42,093 nucleotides of DNA from UBA4951 sp963652335 (lineage in GTDB: Bacteria; Bacillota_I; Bacilli_A; RFN20; CAG-826), in assembly GCA_963652335.1 (NCBI GenBank), contig CAVJSS010000009.1:1-42093 (forward strand), given 5' to 3'. A program made the position numbers and the translations under genes. Below are positions 30,047 to 38,104 of this stretch, piece after piece. Numbering within the stretch: the stretch's first letter is position 1; the number at the start of each line of letters is the position of its first letter. Below the pieces are notes generated by a model. It had not been told where the DNA came from and ran no database searches. It saw only the letters and a program-made list of their open reading frames with translations.

Positions 30047-30988
30047 ATGAGCGTTATCTTCTCTAATGCATCCATATTGAACCTCTTTGTATCGTTGATT
30101 ACCGTCTTGGCCATCACTCTTGTCTTCAAGACCTCGACCACGACGAACTTCGCTCAAACCACTATCGCAACCTTCGGCGGCTATTTGGTTGCGAAGCTCG
30201 GATACGAACACAACATCAATATCTGGGTTTCGTTGATCATCGGCTTGGTCGTTTGCTTATTGATGGGCTTATTCATCGATACATGTATTATTAGGCGTGC
30301 CAAAGCGGCCAACGCCGTCTCAAAGCAAATCATCACCATGGGCTTCACTTATGTTTTGCTTTCTTTGATTTCCGTGGTGATGCAGATTCACGAAGCCGAT
30401 GGCTCCTTGATCCAGCAGAACCCGGCAACCGTTTTCTTGCCTTTGACCAATACGGTCGATTCAAGCGCCTATGGCTTCAAAATCGGAAACGTCACCTATT
30501 ATTGGAACACTTTGATTTGCGTTGGCATGGCTGCGATTTTGATTGCCGTATTCTTCATCCTCGTTTATAAGACCAAATTCGGTCTTGGCGTTCGTATGAC
30601 CGCCTCCAACGAGACGACTGCGCAGATGATGGGCGTCAATACCCATTTGATCACCGCATTCTCCTGGTCGTTTGCTACCATGTTAGGATGCTTCGCCTGC
30701 GTTTTCTTGAATAACACGACCGGCGCGTTGAATACGTCGATTATGACTTCCGTCCAATTATTGGCGTTCCTAGCCTGCGTCGTCGGTGGTTTCAATACTT
30801 TTTGGGGACCAGCCGTTGCCACGGTCATCATTTGGCTTTTGGGCGCCTTGGTCAATTTGTTGGGAAGCGTTCCAGCTATCTCTGATATCACCATGTGGAA
30901 GGATGTCATCGTGTATGGCATCGCCATGATTTTGGTTTTGATCAAACCGAGCGGCCTATTCGGCAAAGCGGTTAGAAAGAAGGTATAA
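30047..30988 (+). CDS. livH: Liv-type ABC importer permease (LivH-like)
   Basis: A 313-residue permease of the branched-chain-amino-acid/amide family, with about eight membrane segments. Typical features are the N-terminal NFAQTTIATFGGYLV motif and the MTASNETTAQMMGVNTHLITAFSWSFATMLGC segment that contacts the ATPase. It has an AAAGGA site and ATG 30047. It forms a pair with the next permease. Substrate is unknown; the family also imports urea, short amides and aromatic compounds. Unlike textbook liv operons it sits downstream of a KAS III-like gene, separated by a hairpin. Confidence 0.9.
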   Translation: MSVIFSNASILNLFVSLITVLAITLVFKTSTTTNFAQTTIATFGGYLVAKLGYEHNINIWVSLIIGLVVCLLMGLFIDTCIIRRAKAANAVSKQIITMGFTYVLLSLISVVMQIHEADGSLIQQNPATVFLPLTNTVDSSAYGFKIGNVTYYWNTLICVGMAAILIAVFFILVYKTKFGLGVRMTASNETTAQMMGVNTHLITAFSWSFATMLGCFACVFLNNTTGALNTSIMTSVQLLAFLACVVGGFNTFWGPAVATVIIWLLGALVNLLGSVPAISDITMWKDVIVYGIAMILVLIKPSGLFGKAVRKKV

Positions 30989-30990
30989 GC

Positions 30991-32097
30991 ATGAGCAACG
31001 TAGTCAAATCTTATGTCGCGGCCACTTGTACCGCGAACAATCACCGCAACTTCGGCAAAGAGAAAGCCAAAACCATCTTCGGCAACACCATCAATCAGTT
31101 TTTGATCATGGGTGTCGTATTCTTGGTCCTTGGTCTATTGTCTTTGCCATCAGTGGGCGTCATATCTCAAAAATATTCGTCAGTCATCGCAAACATCATG
31201 ATGTATACCATCGTTTCGTTCGGCTATTGCTTGCTTCTTGGATATGCCGGCTTGGCATCATTGGGTTCTTCCTGCTTCTTAGGGATCGGAGCCTATTGCG
31301 CTTTCTATGCGTGTTTGACCTGGGGCTTACCATATATCGTCGCCATTATCATGGCCATCGTAGTCTCCGTCATCATCGGCTTGGCGATCGGCTTTATCTC
31401 TCTTCGTATCGAAGGTTTGTTCTTGGCTATCGTCACATTGGGCTTATCGGAAATCATCCGTATTTGCCTGCAAAACATTTATTCTTCGCCAATCAGCGTC
31501 ACCCGTTTCCTCAAATTTAAATTATTTGGTCAGGTGGTCACCCAATCGCAATTGTTCTTCGTCGTCTTGATAATGATGCTTCTGACGGTCTTTGTCATTT
31601 ATAACATTATGCGTTCTCCGACCGGACGTAGCATGTTAGCCATGAAGAACTCTGTTCCAGTAGCCCAAGCCTTCGGCGTCAACCTTCTTTATTACAGGGT
31701 TTTGGCGTTCATCATCGCTTGCGTCACCGCGGCTTTGACCGGCGTTTGCTATTTGTCCATCGGCCTATCTATCACCCCGACAAACGCATCGGATCCGGCT
31801 TTGAGCCTATCGCTGTCATTGAATGTTTTGGCAGCCGTCATCATCGGCGGTTACAAATCGCTATGGGGAACCTTCGGAGGCGTAGTGTTCGTCTTCGGCT
31901 TGACATCTTTGTTTGGGGCTCTGTTCCCGACGGCTTCTAGCGCCATCGCCCCTTATATGAACTTGATCATCGGCGTTTTGACCATCCTTGTCGTCATGTT
32001 CTATCCAGGCGGTTTCTGGCAGTTGTATTGGACGATAAAATTGAAACTGAAAGCCGCAAAGGCAAAAAGGGAGGTCCGTTTGTATGGCGCAGAATAA
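30991..32097 (+). CDS. livM: Liv-type ABC importer permease (LivM-like)
   Basis: A 368-residue permease. A soluble N-terminal stretch of about 30 residues is followed by about nine membrane segments. Landmarks: YGYCLLLGYAGLASLGSSCFLGIGAY-type first part, SLRIEGLFLAIVTLGLSEIIRI, and RSPTGRSMLAMKNSVPVAQAFGVNLLYYRVLAFII, the ATPase-coupling loop. It starts 2 bases after livH and overlaps livG by 14 bases. Together with livH it forms the membrane channel. Confidence 0.92.
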   Translation: MSNVVKSYVAATCTANNHRNFGKEKAKTIFGNTINQFLIMGVVFLVLGLLSLPSVGVISQKYSSVIANIMMYTIVSFGYCLLLGYAGLASLGSSCFLGIGAYCAFYACLTWGLPYIVAIIMAIVVSVIIGLAIGFISLRIEGLFLAIVTLGLSEIIRICLQNIYSSPISVTRFLKFKLFGQVVTQSQLFFVVLIMMLLTVFVIYNIMRSPTGRSMLAMKNSVPVAQAFGVNLLYYRVLAFIIACVTAALTGVCYLSIGLSITPTNASDPALSLSLSLNVLAAVIIGGYKSLWGTFGGVVFVFGLTSLFGALFPTASSAIAPYMNLIIGVLTILVVMFYPGGFWQLYWTIKLKLKAAKAKREVRLYGAE

Positions 32098-33529
32098 GAA
32101 AATCAATTCACGCAAGCTTTATCAGGCCATCCTTTCCAACAAAGGCAAAGTCAATCTCTTCTCGGAATATATCGAATATTATGGCGACTTGCTCAACAAA
32201 AAGACCGCTGATAAGAGGCAAAGGCTTTTGCAAAAACACGAAGCTGAACTCGCCGCTTACGAATTCTATTTGAAACCTGTCGAAGAAGTTTACGCCACAT
32301 TCGAAGCGACTGACATCAAAGAGAAAGAAAAAGAACTTAATCTTCTCTATCGCAAAAACCGCGAAGAGAACAAACGTTTGCTGGCCAAGAATCCAGATGC
32401 CAAAGAAGATCTCGATTCTGCCTTAGCCACCATCAAAGAAGACTGCGACAAGGAATTGTCCGCTTACAAAGATGGTGTTCTTGCCGACATTGAGGCTGCT
32501 CGCGCAGCTGCTGATATCGGCCAAATCAAAGCTGACTATGAGGCTTTGAAAGCCAAACACGAAGCTGAATTTACCACTTTCGACGAAAAGCAAAAAGCGA
32601 ACAACGAGAAGAAATTCGCTTTGAACAAAGCCAAGCAAAATAAGCGCATTGAGAAAATCAATGCCAAATTGGTCGGCATGGAACAAGCTCTCGCTGACAT
32701 CAATGAAATCCAAAAGCAAAACACGATTCTCGAAGCCGACGATATCTTGCGCGTCCAGGATCTTTGCATGTATTTTGGCGGTTTGCACGCCGTCGATATG
32801 CTCAATTTCAATGTCAAAGAAGGCGAAATCTTTGGCTTGATCGGTCCTAATGGAGCAGGCAAGACCACGGTTTTCAATTGCATCACCCAGTTCTATAAGC
32901 CAACTGCCGGTGTATTGGAATTCCGAACCAAAGAAGGCGACATCATAAGCCTTAACAAAGAAAAGGTCCATAACGTCGTTACATTGGGAATTGCCCGTAC
33001 CTTTCAAAACGTCGAAGTCATCAGAGAATGCACCGTTTTGGAAAACATGCTGATCGCTGCCAATAGGCAATATCAGTCGAATCTCTTCGATCATATCATC
33101 CATGACAACATGCTTAAGCTTGAAGACGCAGTCATCACCCAACGCGCTTTGAAAGTCTTGGATTTCATGGGCTTGACCCCATATGCCAATCACTTGGCCA
33201 TGGGTTTGCCTTATGGCGTCCTTAAGAAAATCGAGATCGCCCGCACCTTGATGACCAACCCCCAATTGATCATTTTGGATGAGCCTGCCGCCGGTCTTAA
33301 TGACTCAGAAACCAAAGATTTGGCTAAATTGATTCGCCATATCCGCGATGAATACCATTGCACCATCTTGCTTGTCGAACACGACATGGGCTTGGTCATG
33401 AGCATCTGCGATCGTATTTGTGCCATCGCCTTCGGCAAATTGTTGGCCATTGGCACTCCGGCCGAGATCCAAGCCAACAAAGCCGTCCAGGAAGCTTATT
33501 TGGGTTCCTCGGATGACGATGATAAATAA
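32084..33529 (+). CDS. livG: LivG-like ATPase with a long N-terminal coiled-coil extension
   Basis: A 481-residue protein, about twice the normal length of LivG (about 250). The ATPase occupies residues 220-481: Walker A GPNGAGKTT (254-262), Q-loop ARTFQNVE, signature LPYGVLKKIEIARTL, Walker B LIILDEPAAGLND and H-loop LLVEHDM. The first 220 residues are highly charged (Lys/Glu/Ala) with LLNKK, RLLQKHEAELAAYEF, and repeated YEALKAKHEAEFTTFDEKQK-like heptads, so a coiled coil is expected. The start is secure: GGGAGGT lies upstream of ATG 32084 and overlaps livM, and the extension is continuous in frame with no stop. The signature has Leu-Lys-Lys in place of the usual basic Q-R-R region. The extension may tether the transporter or link it to the KAS-hydrolase pair. 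Confidence 0.9.
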   Translation: MAQNKKINSRKLYQAILSNKGKVNLFSEYIEYYGDLLNKKTADKRQRLLQKHEAELAAYEFYLKPVEEVYATFEATDIKEKEKELNLLYRKNREENKRLLAKNPDAKEDLDSALATIKEDCDKELSAYKDGVLADIEAARAAADIGQIKADYEALKAKHEAEFTTFDEKQKANNEKKFALNKAKQNKRIEKINAKLVGMEQALADINEIQKQNTILEADDILRVQDLCMYFGGLHAVDMLNFNVKEGEIFGLIGPNGAGKTTVFNCITQFYKPTAGVLEFRTKEGDIISLNKEKVHNVVTLGIARTFQNVEVIRECTVLENMLIAANRQYQSNLFDHIIHDNMLKLEDAVITQRALKVLDFMGLTPYANHLAMGLPYGVLKKIEIARTLMTNPQLIILDEPAAGLNDSETKDLAKLIRHIRDEYHCTILLVEHDMGLVMSICDRICAIAFGKLLAIGTPAEIQANKAVQEAYLGSSDDDDK

Positions 33530-33547
33530 CGAAAGGATCGAAACAAT

Positions 33548-34306
33548 ATGCCAAATATCTTAGAAATTAAAGACTTGCGCGTTGCCTATGGTCCTATCGA
33601 AGCCATCAAAGGCATAAATCTTAAGGTAGGCGAGGGACAGATCGTTGCTTTGCTCGGCGCCAACGGTGCCGGCAAGACCACGACCCTTTCCTGCGTCTCT
33701 GGCGTAGTCAAAGCCAAATCCGGCGAAATCGTCTACAACTTTAAAAAGAAAACCAAAGGCTCCGACGAAGAATCGGATGAGTTAATCGACATCACTAACA
33801 TGAGACCCGACAAAGTATCCAAATTGGGAATCATGCAGTCTCCGGAAGGCCGTAAGATCTTCTCGGAATTGTCTGTTGAAGACAACCTTATCGCTGGTGC
33901 TTATAAGCTTAGGAACAAAAAAGAAGTCAAAGCCAATTTCGACCGCGTTTACGACTTGTTTCCTATATTGAAGGAAAGACGCAAGCAGCAGGCCGGTACC
34001 CTTTCCGGCGGCGAGCTTCAGATGTTGGCCGTCGGCCGTGCTTTGATGGGCTCCCCAAGGCTTCTGGTCTTGGATGAGCCATCCTTGGGTTTGGCCCCGC
34101 TCGTCATAAAGACCATTTTCGAAACATTGGTCAAAATCAGAGACGAAGGCACAACCATCCTCATCGTTGAGCAAAACGCAAAACAGACTCTGAAAATCGC
34201 CGACTATGCCTATTTGCTTGAACTTGGAAAGATCACCAAAGAAGGCACTGGCGAGGAACTTTTGAATGACAAAGGGCTTATTGAGGCGTATTTAGGCGGA
34301 AATTAA
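33548..34306 (+). CDS. livF: LivF-like ATPase
   Basis: A 252-residue ABC ATPase of normal LivF size. Walker A GANGAGKTTTL, signature TLSGGELQMLAVGRAL, Walker B LLVLDEPSLGLAPLV, H-loop replaced by EQNAKQT as usual in LivF. It contains a short polar insertion near residues 63-90 (KKKTKGSDEESDELIDI). Starts 18 bases after livG with a weak AAGGATC site. It pairs with LivG to power the channel. Confidence 0.95.
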   Translation: MPNILEIKDLRVAYGPIEAIKGINLKVGEGQIVALLGANGAGKTTTLSCVSGVVKAKSGEIVYNFKKKTKGSDEESDELIDITNMRPDKVSKLGIMQSPEGRKIFSELSVEDNLIAGAYKLRNKKEVKANFDRVYDLFPILKERRKQQAGTLSGGELQMLAVGRALMGSPRLLVLDEPSLGLAPLVIKTIFETLVKIRDEGTTILIVEQNAKQTLKIADYAYLLELGKITKEGTGEELLNDKGLIEAYLGGN

Positions 34307-34316
34307 TCTAATTAAT

Positions 34317-34345
34317 TTGCGTTTATTTTGCTTAGATGTGATAAT
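34317..34345 (+). promoter_or_regulatory. Internal promoter for the binding-protein gene
   Basis: TTGCGT (34317-34322) and GATAAT (34340-34345) with a 17-base spacer; TGT just before the -10 gives an extended -10 element. It lets the binding protein be made at higher levels than the permeases. Confidence 0.65.
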
Positions 34346-34391
34346 TAACCAAATAGTGATTTACCTTATATAGATCACAAAGGAGAAAAAA

Positions 34392-35783
34392 ATGAAAGAA
34401 ATCAAAAAGATTTTGATTCCTACCCTTGGCGTAGCTGCTGCAATTTCGTTGGCTAGTTGCGGCATTACCCACACTGGTGAGCCTAACAATGGCGTCACCG
34501 TCAATGCCGACGGAACGTACACCGTCCGTGTCGGAAACACCAACGCCACTTCCTTGCTTCCTACCGTTTTCGGACCAATGGAATATGGCTTAGCTGCATA
34601 TGCTTGGTATTATGGCGAGAACGTCAACGATGGCAAAATTAAGATTGACTACAAACATCTCGATGACGGCTATGTCGCAGCTACCCGTCAGGCCCATACA
34701 GTCACCCTTTTGAACAGTGAGAAATGCTTCGGTCTTGTTTATACTTACGAAGATCAGGGCACTTTGCTCGAAAACTACAACAAAGTCGAAGTCTATACCC
34801 CTTTGACTAAATCCTATTATCTCGAATCTGGCACTTCCATCGCTTCCTTCCCGGTTCAGCCTATTGACTATGTTGAAGGCGAACATTTGATGGCTACTGC
34901 CTTTGCCTCCACCAAGAAGGGCGGCTTGGGTGCCACCAAAGTCGGTGTTATCGCCGGCAAATCCAATACTGGCAACGATGAAGTCGAAGCCATGAAGGCC
35001 GAAGCCAAGAAATGGGGAAAAACCGAAAACAAAGATTACTTCATCCAACGTTTGGATAACGTCACCGGCGCCGATCCAACTGCCGCCGTCAAATCTTTGA
35101 AAGATAGCGGCTGCGATGTTGTTCTCATCACCGACGCGACTTATTTCTTCCTTACTTCAATCCAGCAAATGGCCGCCCAAGATTGGAAGAATGTCACCGT
35201 CTTAGCCTCCTATAAGCTCTCCAATTCTCTTTATTTGAGTGGCGCTTATGCTTATGGCGCTTGCAACGACGGACGTCGTTTGCTCACTCCGGGCTGGATT
35301 GCCGCTGGCGTCCAGAACGCAGAGACCTATGATGAATGGGCCGAATATGTCAAAGCTTTGACCCTTTATGCCAAAGAAAATGGCGAGACCCTCGCTACCG
35401 TCGAAACCGAAACCGCGAAAGGCGCTGCCGGTAACCCTGACGTTGTCGAAGAGCTCATCAAAAAATATGATTGGGCCAAAAATGGCGTTTCCACTTACTT
35501 CTATGACTCCTATGCCATGGCTGGCTATATCGGAATGTATGTCTTCGCCGAAGGTTTGACCCATCTCTATGACCAAAAACTTTTGGATACCGCTTCTACC
35601 GAAGACTATACCGCCGTCATGGAAAAATACGGAATGAAGATTCCTATGTCCACCGTCGAAGTCAGTCTTAAAAATGGCCGTCGTACTGGCGCCGAAGCCT
35701 TCACTCTTGTCGAAGCAACCGCTGAAAACCACACCTTAGGAGAGCCAGCTCGTACCTTCAAGACCACTGCCGACCTCCGCTAA
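34392..35783 (+). CDS. Substrate-binding lipoprotein of the Liv-type importer
   Basis: A 463-residue type I periplasmic-binding-like lipoprotein (Peripla_BP_6 family). Signal ends at lipobox LASC with Cys23. Features in the mature protein are KIKIDYKHLDDGYVAATRQAH, a nucleotide-independent type I lobe with KVGVIAGKSNTGNDEVEAMKAEAKK, and KDSGCDVVLITDATYFFLTSIQQMA in the second lobe. Ser/Tyr/Asp-rich pocket segments do not resemble a typical Leu/Ile pocket that I can identify. It is preceded by AAAGGAG and its own promoter and followed by a strong terminator. Its ligand is the key to the locus function. Confidence 0.88.
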   Translation: MKEIKKILIPTLGVAAAISLASCGITHTGEPNNGVTVNADGTYTVRVGNTNATSLLPTVFGPMEYGLAAYAWYYGENVNDGKIKIDYKHLDDGYVAATRQAHTVTLLNSEKCFGLVYTYEDQGTLLENYNKVEVYTPLTKSYYLESGTSIASFPVQPIDYVEGEHLMATAFASTKKGGLGATKVGVIAGKSNTGNDEVEAMKAEAKKWGKTENKDYFIQRLDNVTGADPTAAVKSLKDSGCDVVLITDATYFFLTSIQQMAAQDWKNVTVLASYKLSNSLYLSGAYAYGACNDGRRLLTPGWIAAGVQNAETYDEWAEYVKALTLYAKENGETLATVETETAKGAAGNPDVVEELIKKYDWAKNGVSTYFYDSYAMAGYIGMYVFAEGLTHLYDQKLLDTASTEDYTAVMEKYGMKIPMSTVEVSLKNGRRTGAEAFTLVEATAENHTLGEPARTFKTTADLR

Positions 35784-35809
35784 TAGTAAAACAATTATGT
35801 TTTAGCCAA

Positions 35810-35843
35810 AGAGATTGGGAGAAATCCCAGTCTCTTTTCTTTA
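35810..35843 (+). terminator. Terminator of the Liv operon
   Basis: AGAGATTGGGA (35810-35820) pairs with TCCCAGTCTCT (35825-35835; one T-G) around GAAA, an 11-bp stem with a GNRA-type loop, then TTTTCTTT. Very strong. Confidence 0.9.
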
Positions 35844-35847
35844 ATAA

Positions 35848-35876
35848 TTTAAAGAATGCGTTTTCTTTGCTATGAT
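35848..35876 (+). promoter_or_regulatory. Promoter of the cdaA operon
   Basis: TTTAAA (35848-35853) and TATGAT (35871-35876) with a 17-base spacer, 30 bases before ATG. Confidence 0.55.
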
Positions 35877-35907
35877 TTCTCTTAGTCCATAAAGGGGGCT
35901 TTCGTTT

Positions 35908-36735
35908 ATGCTATTGACGGATATTGGCAATTTGATTTTTTCAACGCCTGAAGCAACCACGATAACCATATTGAATATCGTTTTCGGAGTTTTGATTTTC
36001 GCCGCTATCGACGTAGTGGTTTTCTTGTTGGTCAAGAAGTGGTCACTCAGATTATTGATTTTAGGAAGCGAGATAGCGTGTTTCGCTGGATGGATGTTTG
36101 ATATCTATGTTTTGATGTTATTGTCCGGACTGCTTTGGATCGGCTCATTGGTTTTCGCGATCTTCGTCAATTTCGGCGAAGTCAGAGCTACGATAAAAAG
36201 CGGCAAAAACAAATTCTTGGCCAATATTTTCAAAAGAGGCAAAGACAGCAATAACAAAGGCGAGGAACTTTTCGATAGAGAAGAAGTTTATCAAAAAGTC
36301 GTTGCTGCGGTGGTTAACCTTAGCAGAAGCAAAATCGGTGCTTTGATCACGTTTGAAAGATGCGATGATCTAAGCGATCAGATGAAGACGGGATCGATGT
36401 TGAATGCCCCTGTATCCGCCGAATTATTGCAAACGATATTCTATCCTGGAACCCGTTTGCATGATGGCGCAGTCATAATCCGCAAGGACAAAATCGCTGC
36501 GGCTTCGGTATATTTTAGACCGACTACCCGCCCATTGACCGGAAAATTCGGTTCAAGGCATAGGGCTGCTTATGGCATTTCCGAGACAACGGATTCGGTA
36601 ACCATCTTGGTTTCGGAAGAAACCGGACGTATCTCGATAGCCTTTCAAGGCGAATTGACCCCAGTAACTCCCGATAATATTCTTCGCATCTTGAAAGAAG
36701 ATATGGAATCTCAAAGCGAAGATAACGCTAACTAA
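35908..36735 (+). CDS. cdaA: Diadenylate cyclase (c-di-AMP synthase)
   Basis: A 275-residue membrane diadenylate cyclase. Three hydrophobic segments (residues about 20-42, 47-60 and 65-90) precede a linker, then the DAC domain (about 130-262): GALITFERCDDL, ETLLQTIF-like SAELLQTIFYPGTRLHDGAVII with the catalytic DGA motif at 186-188, and GSRHRAAYG with the RHR motif at 217-219. It makes cyclic di-AMP from two ATP. The usual CdaR and GlmM partners are not next to it; instead deoD follows 17 bases later. A GGGGG site precedes ATG 35908 with about 10 bases spacing. Confidence 0.96.
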   Translation: MLLTDIGNLIFSTPEATTITILNIVFGVLIFAAIDVVVFLLVKKWSLRLLILGSEIACFAGWMFDIYVLMLLSGLLWIGSLVFAIFVNFGEVRATIKSGKNKFLANIFKRGKDSNNKGEELFDREEVYQKVVAAVVNLSRSKIGALITFERCDDLSDQMKTGSMLNAPVSAELLQTIFYPGTRLHDGAVIIRKDKIAAASVYFRPTTRPLTGKFGSRHRAAYGISETTDSVTILVSEETGRISIAFQGELTPVTPDNILRILKEDMESQSEDNAN

Positions 36736-36752
36736 GAAAGGAAATACGAATT

Positions 36753-37469
36753 ATGGGTACCCCGCACATAAATGCCAACCAAGGCGATTTTGCCAATATC
36801 GTTTTGATGCCAGGAGATAGCTATCGCACTCGCTGGATTGCCGAAAATTTCTTGAAAGACGCGAAATTGGTGAGCGATGTCCGCGGTATTTTTGGATACA
36901 CTGGATATACTCCGAACGGAAAAAGGATTTCGGTCATGGCTTCAGGGATGGGAATTCCATCCATTGGGATTTATTCTCATGAATTGTTCACCGAATATGG
37001 CGTTGATATCATCGTTAGGATCGGAACATGCGGATCCTACCAACCTAATGTCCATCTTCGCGATATCGTCATCGCCCAAGGCGCATGCACCGATTCGGAT
37101 TGGATGGCCCAATATAATCTTAATGGCGGCAAATATTCCGCTATATCGGATTTCGGATTATTAAGAGATACGGTCGAGATAGCCGAAAGACAGAATCTTC
37201 CATATCATGTCGGAAATGTGTTCTCTTCCGATATCTTCTACGATGTCGATCCTAATGCCGGAGAGAAATGGGCGAGATTAGGCGTTTTGGCAGTCGAAAT
37301 GGAAGCTTATTCATTATTCTCCAATGCGGCTTATTTGAACAAAAAAGCCTTGGCCATTCTTACTGTTTCCGACGCCAAAGGCGAAGGAATGACCGTCGAG
37401 CAACGCCAAGAAGGCTTAAATGACATGGTCAGCCTTGCCATAACTTTGGCGGAGAAATACGCCGATTAA
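36753..37469 (+). CDS. deoD: Purine nucleoside phosphorylase, DeoD type
   Basis: A 238-residue hexameric-type purine nucleoside phosphorylase that cleaves purine nucleosides with phosphate, for purine salvage. Motifs: TPHINANQGDFANIVLMPGD at the start (phosphate-binding), RIGTCGSYQPNVHLRDIV (catalytic region), EMEAYSLFSNAAYL and TVSDAKGEGM with the catalytic Asp. It is cotranscribed with cdaA. A functional link may be adenosine/AMP turnover, the product side of c-di-AMP breakdown. Confidence 0.97.
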   Translation: MGTPHINANQGDFANIVLMPGDSYRTRWIAENFLKDAKLVSDVRGIFGYTGYTPNGKRISVMASGMGIPSIGIYSHELFTEYGVDIIVRIGTCGSYQPNVHLRDIVIAQGACTDSDWMAQYNLNGGKYSAISDFGLLRDTVEIAERQNLPYHVGNVFSSDIFYDVDPNAGEKWARLGVLAVEMEAYSLFSNAAYLNKKALAILTVSDAKGEGMTVEQRQEGLNDMVSLAITLAEKYAD

Positions 37470-37477
37470 GAAAAATT

Positions 37478-38104
37478 ATGCCAAAAGAGATTCGCTTAAC
37501 CATATGGATAATTTTATTTATCGTAATCGTCTTGGCGTTTCTTTTTTGGATATTCTTCCCTTTGATAAAAAAGAACAAAATGCGAAGGGACCCAAAGAAA
37601 ATATTTCATAAGAAAGTAATGAAAATAGCTGAATATGGCGATTATTACCTTCTTAACGAAATCAAAGTACATCCAGAGGATCCTTCTTCTCCTTCCATCG
37701 ATCATCTTTTGATCGGAAACAAATATTTTTATCTGATATACGATTATTATTTCGAAGGTGCGGTGGATGCGGCTCTAAACGATGATTATTGGACTTACCA
37801 TAAAATGGGCGGGACCAAATCGAAAATCATCAATCCTTTACGGAAGTCATTTGAAATAAGCGACTATTTCTCTTTGGCGAATTCTTTGGATTCCTCCTAT
37901 GTTTTGACTATCGTGTTGATCAATGACGATTGCTTCATAAATCCGATAAAAAACACGAATCAGAAAATCAATTTGGCCACTTTGTCCAAATTGGAAAAAA
38001 TAATCAATAACTTTGAATCCCAGCCAATAGGCAATTTCGATGGCAACGCCTTGAATATAATAGTCGACCATTTCGTCAAAAAGAAAAACAATGCAAGCGA
38101 ATAA
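37478..38104 (+). CDS. Membrane-anchored protein, possible NERD-like domain
   Basis: A 208-residue protein with one N-terminal membrane segment (WIILFIVIVLAFLFWIFFPLI), followed by a basic patch and a soluble domain. SIDHLLIGNKYFYLIYDYYFEG resembles the core of NERD (nuclease-related) domains, but the catalytic residues are not clearly preserved, so this identity is tentative. It ends overlapping the next membrane gene by 14 bases. A role in the envelope or in nucleic acid handling cannot be decided. Confidence 0.5.
   Translation: MPKEIRLTIWIILFIVIVLAFLFWIFFPLIKKNKMRRDPKKIFHKKVMKIAEYGDYYLLNEIKVHPEDPSSPSIDHLLIGNKYFYLIYDYYFEGAVDAALNDDYWTYHKMGGTKSKIINPLRKSFEISDYFSLANSLDSSYVLTIVLINDDCFINPIKNTNQKINLATLSKLEKIINNFESQPIGNFDGNALNIIVDHFVKKKNNASE

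Noticed and set aside
32423..33265. 280-codon minus-strand frame inside livG
   Set aside because: It lies wholly opposite a clear ABC ATPase and its sequence is a complement shadow; no start signal.
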